DNA of 13,103 bases from assembly GCA_002395905.1 (NCBI GenBank), contig DGVK01000133.1:1-13103 (forward strand). The letters run 5' to 3'. This stretch comes from Verrucomicrobia bacterium UBA4286 (GTDB lineage: Bacteria; Verrucomicrobiota; Kiritimatiellia; RFP12; UBA1067). Position numbers and translations under genes: made by a program. Position 1 is the stretch's first letter; each line of letters begins with the position of its first letter. The notes under the pieces are model-generated. The model had not been told where the DNA came from and made no database searches. It was given only the letters and a program-made list of their open reading frames with translations. Below are positions 1-6,621 of the stretch, piece by piece.

Positions 1-82
1 CATGGGCTTTGCGTGCGAGCGCAGCAGGCTGTCGGGAACGAAGGTGCCCGTGCAGGTGCCGGCATAGCGACGGACGTCAAAA
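1..82. other. Left edge of window, unresolved
   Basis: Two short open frames cross this edge and I cannot choose between them. On the + strand a frame open from the left edge ends at a TAG at 65-67, which would be the last 21 codons of an upstream gene. On the - strand a frame with G/C-ending codons is open through the whole stretch and reads ...YAGTCTGTFVPDSLLRSH..., but it has no ATG, GTG or TTG start between the promoter at 85-93 and the left edge except an ATG at 3-1. Neither is recognised as a known family. No RNA gene is visible. Confidence 0.3.
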
Positions 83-93
83 TATGGTATAAT
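83..93 (+). promoter_or_regulatory. Extended -10 promoter, near-leaderless, for the zinc-finger/pheT cluster
   Basis: TATGGTATAAT holds a perfect -10 hexamer (TATAAT, 88-93) preceded by the extended -10 TG dinucleotide (85-86). No TTGACA-like box is seen 16-18 bases upstream, which is normal for extended -10 promoters. With the usual spacing, transcription would start near base 100. The ATG is at 103, so the leader would be only about 3 bases, and there is no Shine-Dalgarno sequence. The same motif precedes htpG and the PAS gene in this window, which raises confidence that it is a real promoter. The start site is inferred. Confidence 0.72.
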
Positions 94-102
94 TGAAAAC
101 CT

Positions 103-1545
103 ATGGAAACGGAAGATAGACCGACACTCGACCTCGGGGCGATTGACTTCACCCCGGATTGGGCAAAGAGGGACGCTGGCGTCAGCGTCGGCCATGTCAA
201 ACCCGAGCGTGAAACGCCCGAGCGCGGCGCTGTCCGCGACGGAGCGCGCAAGCAGTTTGGCGACAAGAGGGGACCGGGCGACCGCAAGCCGTTCGGCGAC
301 AGAAACGGTGCGGGCCGCAGGCAGCAGTCCGGCGGCGCAGGCCGCAAGCCGTTCCAGCCGGCGGAGCGGCCGAAGCCGCTCGACGCGGAGATCAAAATCC
401 TCCCCGAGACCAAGGCCCTCGGCACGATCATCCGCAAGCTGCAGCAGGACTTCCACGCCTACAAGCTCAAGGACCTCGCCTACTTCTTTCTGGACAACCC
501 GGGGTCGGTCCTTCTCAAGATCACGCCGCGCGCCGCGGAAGGCGCGGCGCATCAGCCGTTCCACCAGTGCAAGGCGTGCGGCTTCGCGACAACGAACGAC
601 GACGAGCTCGTGCAGCATCTCGTCTCGGCGCATCTCGGCGACTACTATGATGTGAAGGAGGTTGACCGCGAGCCGCCCAAGGGGAACTTCAGCTGCGTGG
701 CGAAGTGCGGACTGTCGGGCGTTCTGCTCGGGCCGCCGAACATCCACGAGTTCAACGCGACAGTCCGCGAGATGATCCGCACGCGCTATCCGAACATGTC
801 TGAGGAGCAGTACCGCGCCCACATAGAGATGGTGCGCGATCCCGAGTCGATCGAGGAGTGGCGCAAAGGGGCGGTCAAGAAAACCGTGTTCACGGCGAAG
901 GGCGCCGGCGAAGGCGCGCCAGAGCTTACCCGCGAGCAGGCCGAGGCGGAATTCCGCCGAAGCATGATGCCGTCGCTCGTAGACGCGCCCAAGAGCCTCA
1001 TGATTACCGCAGATGTCGCGTTGAAGAGTCCGGTGAAGCCGCTCGTCTGGGCGGTGAGGGACGCGCTCGAGGCCGAGCGCCGCGCGCCATACAACATGTG
1101 TTTCGCCCTGCGCGGCGCGTTCCACCACAGGAAGCTGAAGTTCTTCCGCGCGAACGACGCCCGCGGACCGGAGTTTGTGACAAGCGCCGATCTCAAGGAG
1201 TTCGACGCGGCTCACGCGATACCCGAACTCGCGAAGCTCGCTACATACATAGCCGACCACCCGTGCTCGCCGCGGGTCGATCTCGTGACCGACAAGGAGA
1301 CCGAAAAGCATCTGGTCTGGCTCGTTTCGACGGGACACGTCGTCGCGTTCACGAACGGCGTGTATTCGGCGGTCGAGAAGTTCCCGAAGTACGGTCCGCA
1401 GTGGCAGAAGCGCAAGAGCGCGCCCGCGCCCGCCGCGACCGCGCCCGCCGCGCCTGTGGATACGGCGTCTGCTGCACAAGAGTCTGCTGCTCAAGAAGAA
1501 AAGAAGGAAGAACCCAAAGATGAGACTCCCGCTCAGCTGGCTTAA
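103..1545 (+). CDS. Uncharacterised C2H2 zinc-finger protein with Arg/Gly-rich N-terminus
   Basis: This 480-residue protein has no function I can name. Residues about 30-95 are low complexity and rich in Arg, Gly, Lys and Pro, with a recurring RKxFGD-like motif, so they are probably disordered and could bind nucleic acid. Residues 156-177 form a textbook C2H2 zinc finger, C-x2-C-x12-H-x4-H (Cys156, Cys159, His172, His177). A block around 196-255 contains Cys198, Cys202 and the phrase KCGLSGVLLGPPNIHEFN. Residues about 300-430 look globular and basic, and the last 40 residues are an Ala/Pro then Glu/Lys tail. There is no signal peptide or membrane segment, so it should be cytoplasmic. The ATG at 103 follows a promoter by 9 bases without a ribosome binding site. 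The gene overlaps pheT by 26 bases. An RNA- or DNA-binding role is inferred from the zinc finger and charge only; the block-like layout recalls unnamed PVC-group proteins, but that is weak memory. Confidence 0.88.
   Translation: METEDRPTLDLGAIDFTPDWAKRDAGVSVGHVKPERETPERGAVRDGARKQFGDKRGPGDRKPFGDRNGAGRRQQSGGAGRKPFQPAERPKPLDAEIKILPETKALGTIIRKLQQDFHAYKLKDLAYFFLDNPGSVLLKITPRAAEGAAHQPFHQCKACGFATTNDDELVQHLVSAHLGDYYDVKEVDREPPKGNFSCVAKCGLSGVLLGPPNIHEFNATVREMIRTRYPNMSEEQYRAHIEMVRDPESIEEWRKGAVKKTVFTAKGAGEGAPELTREQAEAEFRRSMMPSLVDAPKSLMITADVALKSPVKPLVWAVRDALEAERRAPYNMCFALRGAFHHRKLKFFRANDARGPEFVTSADLKEFDAAHAIPELAKLATYIADHPCSPRVDLVTDKETEKHLVWLVSTGHVVAFTNGVYSAVEKFPKYGPQWQKRKSAPAPAATAPAAPVDTASAAQESAAQEEKKEEPKDETPAQLA
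1504..1510 (+). promoter_or_regulatory. Shine-Dalgarno sequence of pheT inside the upstream gene
   Basis: AAGGAAG lies 9 bases before the pheT ATG at 1520 and within the coding sequence of the upstream gene, where it encodes part of the EEKKEE stretch near the C-terminus. It supports the ATG at 1520 as the pheT start and means ribosomes finishing the upstream gene pass over this site, so the two genes are probably translationally coupled. Confidence 0.6.
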
Positions 1546-3979
1546 TGAATATGTAAAGGTTGACGACATCGCGCCTGCAGAGCTCGCCGAGAAACTTACC
1601 CGCGCCGGGCTCCAGGTGGAGACGGTCGAGACCGTCGGCGGCTCGCAGCTCTCCGACCTTGTCGTTGTCGCCGAGGTTGTGGAGTGCGAGGCCCATCCAA
1701 ACTCCGACCATCTGCACGTGTGCAAGGTGACGGACGGCAAAGAGACCTACCAGGTCGTCTGCGGCGCGCCGAACATGCGCCTCGGGATCAAAACCGCGTT
1801 CGCCAAGATAGGCGCGGAGATTCCTGACTTCCTTGACAAGAACGGCAATCCCGAAAAGATCAAGAAGGGGAAGCTGCGCGGTGTGGAGAGCTTCGGAATG
1901 TGCTGTTCCGAGAAGGAGCTTCACATCGGCGAGGGGACGAGCGGCATCATAGAGTATCCGGCCGAGACGCCTGTCGGCGCGCTGGTGCGCGATGTCGCGA
2001 AGCTTGAAAAGCCCGAGGTCGTCTTTGACATCGAAGTCACCTGGAACCGTCCGGACGCGCTTTCGGTCGTCGGCCTCGCCCGCGAGTTCGGCGCGATACT
2101 CCATCGCGAGGTGAAACTGCCGCCGGTCGATTTTGTCGAGAGCGATGCCGACGTGAACGACGAGGTGAAGGTTGTCGTCGAAGACGCGGTGAAATGTCCG
2201 CGCTACACGGCGCGTGTCGTGACGAGCGTCGAGGACGGCCCTTCGCCGGCGCTCATGGCGAAGCGTCTCGAGCTTTGCGGCATGCGTTCGCTCGGGCTTG
2301 TCGTTGACGTCACGAACTACGTGATGCTCGAACTGGGCCAGCCGATGCATGCGTTCGACCATACCAGGCTGGCGGGCCGCACGATCGTCGTGCGCTGCGC
2401 GAAGGAAGGCGAGACGATGAAGACGCTTGACGGCGTCGAACGCAGGCTCGACCCGTCGATGCTCATGATCTGCGATGCGGAGCGTCCGAACGCCGTCGCC
2501 GGCATAATGGGCGGCGAGGAGAGCGAGATCGCCGCCGGCACGAGGACGGTTCTTCTCGAGTCGGCTCTTTTCGACCCGGCTTCCACGAAGTTCACGGCCA
2601 CCAGGCTCGGTCTCGCGACCGAATCGAGCTACCGCTACATACGCGGCGTCGACAAGGACCTCGCCGATTTCGCAAGCCGCCGCGCCGCGCATCTTCTGCA
2701 GAAGTACGGCAAGGCGGTTGTGGCGAAGGGCTTCGTCGATGTCGATTCGCGCGCGATGCCGCTCAACGCCGACGTGACGCTCGATTTCGAGCGTGCGCGC
2801 CGGCTTGTCGGGATACCGATCGGCAACGACGTGATGGTGGATACGCTCCGTTCCCTCGGGCTTGTGCCGCGCGAAGAGGGCGCCGGCCGCTACGCCGGTG
2901 TGGAGAAAGTGACATTCGGCATTCCGAGCTGGCGTTACGACCTCAGTCTGGAGGCGGATCTCGTCGAGGAGGTCGCCCGTCTCTACGGACTGGACAACAT
3001 CCCCGACACGATGCCTTCAGCGCCGTCGGTCTCGTCGCTTGACGACCGTCCGTTCCGCGCAAAGACGCGCGTGAGGGAGATCGCGACAGCGCTCGGGTTC
3101 TCGGAGGCGATGCATTATTCCTTCCTTTCGTCCAAGGAGCTTGACGACTTCGACACTCGGGGCGCGTCGGCGAGGCTTGTCATACCCGATCCGGTCTCGG
3201 CGGAGTATGGCGTCATGCGCGACTCGCTTCTGCCGCAGATGATGGGGTCTCTCGGGCGCAACGCTTCCCACCAGCTCGAAACGGCGCTTCTCTTCGAGAT
3301 CGGCAAGGTGTTTTTCGTCAAGGACGGCAAACCGGCCGAGGCCGAGCGCCTGTCGCTCGGGTTCGTCGGCCCTGTGGGGCGCGAGGCTCTGCGCACGCGC
3401 GCGTCCGTCTCCGAGGAGGAGGCTGTCCTGTGGATGAAGGGCGCGGTTGTCGAACTTGTCGCCAAGCTGCACGCGGGCCATCTTGAGTTCGCCGCCGCCG
3501 AGCATCCGGCGTTCGCGCCGGGCGCGTCGCTTGCAGTGAAGCTCAACGGACGGCAGATCGGCGTTCTCGGAGCGCTTTCGGCCAGGCTTCGCCATCCGTA
3601 CCGGCTCACAACCCAGATGGCGCTCTGCGAGCTCGACCTCGCGCCTCTTCTCAAGCGTGTCGACGAACTCGGCAAGGTTTCGGCAGTGCCGCAGTTCCCG
3701 CTTGTCAGGCGCGACGTCGCTCTTGTCGCGGCGAAGGAGGTTTCGAACGATGCGATAGAGCGTGTAATCAAAAAGAGCGCCGGGAAGGAACTCTCGCGAA
3801 TCGCGCTTTTCGACATATTCAAATCCAAAGACCTCAAGGACGGACGGCGCTCGCTGGCGTATTCGCTCGAATTCCGCTCCCCCGAGAGAACGCTTACAGA
3901 CGACGAGGTCGGAAAGACCTTCTCGCGAATCGTCGACGCCCTCAAGGCGACCGCGGGAATCGAAGTGAGGGAGAGTTAA
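1520..3979 (+). CDS. pheT: Phenylalanine--tRNA ligase beta subunit
   Basis: PheT pairs with PheS in an alpha2-beta2 cytoplasmic enzyme that charges tRNA-Phe; the beta chain binds tRNA and edits mischarged Tyr-tRNA. At 819 residues it is full length for the bacterial family. The start MRLPLSWLNEYV is typical. An EMAP-like tRNA-binding OB fold covers about 40-155 (HPNSDHLHVCKV). The B3/B4 editing region follows, with DVTNYVMLELGQPMHAFD at 263-280. B5 is at about 417-490, a catalytic-like core at about 500-705, and a ferredoxin-fold anticodon-binding domain from about 723 (VPQFPLVRRDVALVA) to the end. One oddity: the usual Y/H-R-x-E-R-G-V-D motif reads YRYIRGVD (371-378), with Ile374 in place of Glu. 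pheS is not beside it, although the two genes are often adjacent; the preceding gene is the zinc-finger protein, overlapping by 26 bases. The identification is secure. Confidence 0.98.
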   Translation: MRLPLSWLNEYVKVDDIAPAELAEKLTRAGLQVETVETVGGSQLSDLVVVAEVVECEAHPNSDHLHVCKVTDGKETYQVVCGAPNMRLGIKTAFAKIGAEIPDFLDKNGNPEKIKKGKLRGVESFGMCCSEKELHIGEGTSGIIEYPAETPVGALVRDVAKLEKPEVVFDIEVTWNRPDALSVVGLAREFGAILHREVKLPPVDFVESDADVNDEVKVVVEDAVKCPRYTARVVTSVEDGPSPALMAKRLELCGMRSLGLVVDVTNYVMLELGQPMHAFDHTRLAGRTIVVRCAKEGETMKTLDGVERRLDPSMLMICDAERPNAVAGIMGGEESEIAAGTRTVLLESALFDPASTKFTATRLGLATESSYRYIRGVDKDLADFASRRAAHLLQKYGKAVVAKGFVDVDSRAMPLNADVTLDFERARRLVGIPIGNDVMVDTLRSLGLVPREEGAGRYAGVEKVTFGIPSWRYDLSLEADLVEEVARLYGLDNIPDTMPSAPSVSSLDDRPFRAKTRVREIATALGFSEAMHYSFLSSKELDDFDTRGASARLVIPDPVSAEYGVMRDSLLPQMMGSLGRNASHQLETALLFEIGKVFFVKDGKPAEAERLSLGFVGPVGREALRTRASVSEEEAVLWMKGAVVELVAKLHAGHLEFAAAEHPAFAPGASLAVKLNGRQIGVLGALSARLRHPYRLTTQMALCELDLAPLLKRVDELGKVSAVPQFPLVRRDVALVAAKEVSNDAIERVIKKSAGKELSRIALFDIFKSKDLKDGRRSLAYSLEFRSPERTLTDDEVGKTFSRIVDALKATAGIEVRES

Positions 3980-3987
3980 AACCATTT

Positions 3988-4003
3988 CAGGACGTGGGTC
4001 CTG
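3988..4003 (+). other. Perfect 6-bp hairpin just after pheT
   Basis: CAGGAC and GTCCTG flank a GTGG loop, starting 9 bases after the pheT stop codon. No T-run follows, so it is not a standard intrinsic terminator. It could protect the 3' end of the message or be chance. Confidence 0.3.
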
Positions 4004-4051
4004 TGTTGCACGCGGATTCAGCAGACATTTCTTCGACCGACATTTTGAAAA

Positions 4052-4071
4052 GGGGCTTCGGCCTTATATTT
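4052..4071 (+). terminator. pheT: Possible intrinsic terminator with UUCG loop after pheT
   Basis: GGGGC-TTCG-GCCTT folds as a short hairpin closed by the very stable C(UUCG)G tetraloop. It has three G-C pairs and two G-T pairs, and is followed by ATATTT, giving a T-rich stretch at 4064-4071. An A-run (4048-4051) precedes it. This is the best terminator candidate between the first and second clusters. The stem is short, and the same T-rich bases hold TATATT (4065-4070), which could instead be a weak -10 box for the next gene with TTGAAA at 4045-4050 too close (14 bases) to be a good -35. I cannot decide which role is real. Confidence 0.35.
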
Positions 4072-4086
4072 GGAACGACGGGTTCC
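4072..4086 (+). other. Small inverted repeat upstream of the secreted-protein gene
   Basis: GGAAC and GTTCC flank a five-base loop. It lies right after the T-rich stretch at 4064-4071 and about 60 bases before the next start codon, so it would sit in the 5' leader if transcription starts near 4077. It could be an operator or leader hairpin, or chance. Confidence 0.2.
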
Positions 4087-4132
4087 GGGGATTCTGTGCT
4101 ACGGCAATGCGGGACTTCTTTCTGGAGTGCGC

Positions 4133-4140
4133 GGAAAGGA
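4133..4140 (+). promoter_or_regulatory. Shine-Dalgarno sequence fixing the start at 4148
   Basis: GGAAAGGA lies 7 bases before the ATG at 4148. It favours this start over the in-frame ATG-less extension back to about 4070, which would add 26 residues before a clean signal peptide. This is the only cluster-leading gene in the window with a clear Shine-Dalgarno sequence. Confidence 0.65.
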
Positions 4141-4147
4141 TGAAGGC

Positions 4148-4993
4148 ATGAAAGTGAAAGCGGTGCTGTCGCTTATCGCGGCGGGCGTGGCGATGTTCGC
4201 CTGCGCTGCGCTGCAGCCCAACCCAAAGGGGGCGGTCAAGGCGCTCAAGGTGACGAAGGGCAGGCCGTTCAAGGCGGGGCTGGTGTTCATCGAGGGAAAG
4301 TATGTGCCGCCTCCGTACACGATCGAACGCTACGGGCTGGTGCTGAGGGTCAACAAGCTGCAGGCGACCGGCCCCGTGATACCGTGGGAGGAGTTCATCA
4401 AGACGCAGGAAGGCGTCTCGGTCTCCAGGACGACGACCGGCGGCACGCCTGACGCAGCCGCGCCCGAGCCCGAGCCGGAACCCGAGCCGGAGATTCTCTC
4501 GGACGACGACGACCCTCTCGCCGATCTTTTCGACGACGAGCCTTCGTCAAAGAAGTCGGCGCCGAAGAAGAAGGCCTACAAGCCCCGCCCGCGCAAGCCG
4601 ACGGTCGTGACGACATATTCGTTCGACGGCGAGTTCGTCCCGAACGACACGACAAAGGCGATGCTCGGCAAGATCAATCAGTCGAGGACCGATGTCGACG
4701 CGCTTCTCAGGCAGGGCGGCTTCATCTTTTTCGGCTCGGACTATTCGCGCGTGACGGGAGATTCAGGCACGGCGAAGATGCTTCTCATGAAACTGCCGGA
4801 TATAATGAAGACGAGCCAGAGCGCGTCCGCGCTGAGGCAGGCCGTCCGCGCGGCAGGCTTCACCTTCATGCCCGACGAACTCTGCCGCGACCTCTACCAG
4901 AACCGCGTCGACTACATCAAGCTTCTCGAGCGGCAGAGGGCGGTAAAGGAGGAGGCCGAGATGAACGCGCTTCTTGAAGGGCGCGGCTATTGA
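4148..4993 (+). CDS. Secreted protein of unknown function
   Basis: This 281-residue protein is not recognised. Residues 1-20 are a Sec-type signal peptide: MKVK, then a hydrophobic stretch to about Ala18. The end AMFACAAL fits signal peptidase I cleavage after Ala20; Cys19 could suggest a lipoprotein, but the lipobox is poor. Residues about 30-95 form a first small domain. A linker at 104-151 is sharply split by charge: a Pro-Glu repeat (106-115), an Asp-rich run (119-130), then a Lys/Arg/Pro-rich stretch (135-151). Residues about 155-281 form a second, largely helical-looking domain ending in a charged helix. A periplasmic location is inferred. The stop lies 35 bases before gpmI and the amidase follows, so the three genes probably share a transcript. 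A cell-envelope role would fit the amidase neighbour, but nothing in the sequence proves it. Confidence 0.85.
   Translation: MKVKAVLSLIAAGVAMFACAALQPNPKGAVKALKVTKGRPFKAGLVFIEGKYVPPPYTIERYGLVLRVNKLQATGPVIPWEEFIKTQEGVSVSRTTTGGTPDAAAPEPEPEPEPEILSDDDDPLADLFDDEPSSKKSAPKKKAYKPRPRKPTVVTTYSFDGEFVPNDTTKAMLGKINQSRTDVDALLRQGGFIFFGSDYSRVTGDSGTAKMLLMKLPDIMKTSQSASALRQAVRAAGFTFMPDELCRDLYQNRVDYIKLLERQRAVKEEAEMNALLEGRGY
4463..4492 (+). repeat. Pro-Glu codon repeat
   Basis: Five CCN-GAR units in a row encode Pro-Glu pairs in the linker of the secreted protein. The codons vary (CCC/CCG, GAG/GAA). Such repeats usually make stiff, extended spacers. It is within the gene and in frame. Confidence 0.7.
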
Positions 4994-5028
4994 CAGCAAC
5001 CATTTCACAAAGAAGGGAACAAGAAAAG

Positions 5029-6615
5029 ATGAGACCAGTGGTATTCATAATCCGTGACGGATGGGGAATAAACCCCCGAGCGGAAGGTAACTCAGTTTAC
5101 GGCGCCAGGACGCCGACGATCGACCAGATAAGGGCGCGCTATCCGCACTGCCTGCTGGACTGCTGCGGCGAAGCTGTGGGACTGCCGGACGGCTATCAGG
5201 GAAGCTCCGAGGTGGGCCACCTCAACATGGGCGCTGGGCGTATCGTCGTCCAGGAGCTCAAGCGAATCGACGACGGGCTTTCTTCAGGCGAGCTGTTCAA
5301 GAGCCCCAAGTGGCAGAACCTCGTCGCCGAATGGAAGAAGAACAATTCGACCTTCCATTTCTTCGGCCTTCTTCAGGACGAGGGCGTCCACGCCCACCAG
5401 GAACATCTTTTCAAGCTCATGAAACGCGCGCGCGCCGAATTCCCCGAAGGGAAGATCGTCGTGCACCCGTTCCTTGACGGACGTGACACGCCGCCGCGCT
5501 CTACGCTCGAATACATCGCGCGTCTCAAGACCGAGCTCGCGTCAGTCGGCAACGCCGTGATCGGCACGGCGATGGGCCGTTATTACGGAATGGACCGCGT
5601 CAAGAACTGGAAGCTCACGAGCGAGGCGTATGAGTGCATCGTCGCCGCGAAGGGCAAGAGATCCGCGACGGTCGAAGAGGCCGTCAAGACCGAGTATGAA
5701 AGCGGCAAGACGCCCGACGGCACGCCGATGACCGATGAATACATCCCGTGCTACGTGATCGGCGACTACGCCGGCATGAAGGACGGCGACGTTGTAATGC
5801 ACACCAACTACCGCCAGGACCGCGCGATCCAGCTCACCCAGGCTTTCGTCTGCGACGACTACCCGGGCGAGCGCTCGGCGCGGCCGAAGGTTACGTATCT
5901 CGGCTTCACGCGCTACTGGGACGAGTTCGCCGACTACCTGCTCGGCGCGATGGGCGCCGGAGGAGGCATGGACAATCTTCTCGGCGAAGTCGTTTCCAAG
6001 GCGGGCATCAAGCAGCTGCGTCTCGCCGAGACGCAGAAGTTCCGCCACGTGACAAGCTTTTTCAACGGCAAGTCCACGACGCCGAGCGAAGGCGAGGACC
6101 AGGTCGAGGTGAAGAGCCGCTTCGATCCGGCGACGTTCGCGAGCCATCCCGAAATGGACGCATACAATGTCACGGACGAGCTCCTCAAGCGTCTCGAGAA
6201 CAATCCCTACGGTTTCATCGTCGTCAACTACGCCAACTGCGACATGGTCGGCCACACCGGCGACCTTGCGGCGGCGACGAAGGCCGTCGAGGTGACAGAC
6301 GAGTGCATAGGAAAGATACTTCCACGCCTCCTTGAGCTTGACGCGCATGTGCTCATCTTCGCCGACCACGGCAACGCCGAGCAGATGGTGGACTACAAGT
6401 CCGGTCTCACGAAGACCTCCCACACGCTCAATCTGGTGGACTGCTTCTATGTCGCGAACGATGCGCCCGGTGTGAGGCTCACGCCGCTTGCGAAGCTCTC
6501 GGCCGTCGCGCCCACGGCGCTGCAGATGCTCGGAATCCCGGTTCCGCCCGAGATGACGACGCCGTCGCTGCTCGCCGGCAAGGAGCCGTGGAGCAAGACC
6601 TCGCTCAACATCTGA
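5029..6615 (+). CDS. gpmI: 2,3-bisphosphoglycerate-independent phosphoglycerate mutase
   Basis: This cytoplasmic enzyme interconverts 3- and 2-phosphoglycerate in glycolysis and gluconeogenesis through a phosphoserine intermediate and two metal ions, usually manganese. The 528-residue length is close to the family norm (about 510). Hallmarks are in order: the metal-binding Asp10 in RDGWG, the catalytic Ser60 in GSSEVGHLNMGAGR, HPFLDGRDTPPRS and GRYYGMDR in the phosphotransferase insert, HTNYRQDR, then CDMVGHTGD and FADHGNAEQM, which supply metal ligands in the alkaline-phosphatase-like half. The start at 5029 (MRPVVFIIRDGWG) fits the family and has AAGGG 11 bases upstream; a TTG 39 bases earlier would overlap the previous gene and add residues the family lacks. 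It sits between the secreted protein (35-base gap) and the amidase (6-base gap). The identification is secure. Confidence 0.97.
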   Translation: MRPVVFIIRDGWGINPRAEGNSVYGARTPTIDQIRARYPHCLLDCCGEAVGLPDGYQGSSEVGHLNMGAGRIVVQELKRIDDGLSSGELFKSPKWQNLVAEWKKNNSTFHFFGLLQDEGVHAHQEHLFKLMKRARAEFPEGKIVVHPFLDGRDTPPRSTLEYIARLKTELASVGNAVIGTAMGRYYGMDRVKNWKLTSEAYECIVAAKGKRSATVEEAVKTEYESGKTPDGTPMTDEYIPCYVIGDYAGMKDGDVVMHTNYRQDRAIQLTQAFVCDDYPGERSARPKVTYLGFTRYWDEFADYLLGAMGAGGGMDNLLGEVVSKAGIKQLRLAETQKFRHVTSFFNGKSTTPSEGEDQVEVKSRFDPATFASHPEMDAYNVTDELLKRLENNPYGFIVVNYANCDMVGHTGDLAAATKAVEVTDECIGKILPRLLELDAHVLIFADHGNAEQMVDYKSGLTKTSHTLNLVDCFYVANDAPGVRLTPLAKLSAVAPTALQMLGIPVPPEMTTPSLLAGKEPWSKTSLNI

Positions 6616-6621
6616 TGTAAT

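Noticed and set aside
858..1523. 221-codon open frame on the + strand inside the zinc-finger gene
   Set aside because: It is extremely Arg-rich and out of frame with the supported gene. It is a codon-bias artefact.
1349..2692. 447-codon open frame on the - strand
   Set aside because: It is antisense to pheT and the end of the zinc-finger gene. Composition is shadow-like, and the pheT frame shows clear domains throughout.
3017..3985. 322- and 276-codon open frames on the - strand
   Set aside because: Both lie opposite the PheT C-terminal half, with no recognisable motifs.
4801..4806. TATAAT inside the secreted-protein gene
   Set aside because: It lacks the TGG extension and a -35 box, and lies about 220 bases before gpmI. 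It encodes part of PDIMK in a well-supported frame.
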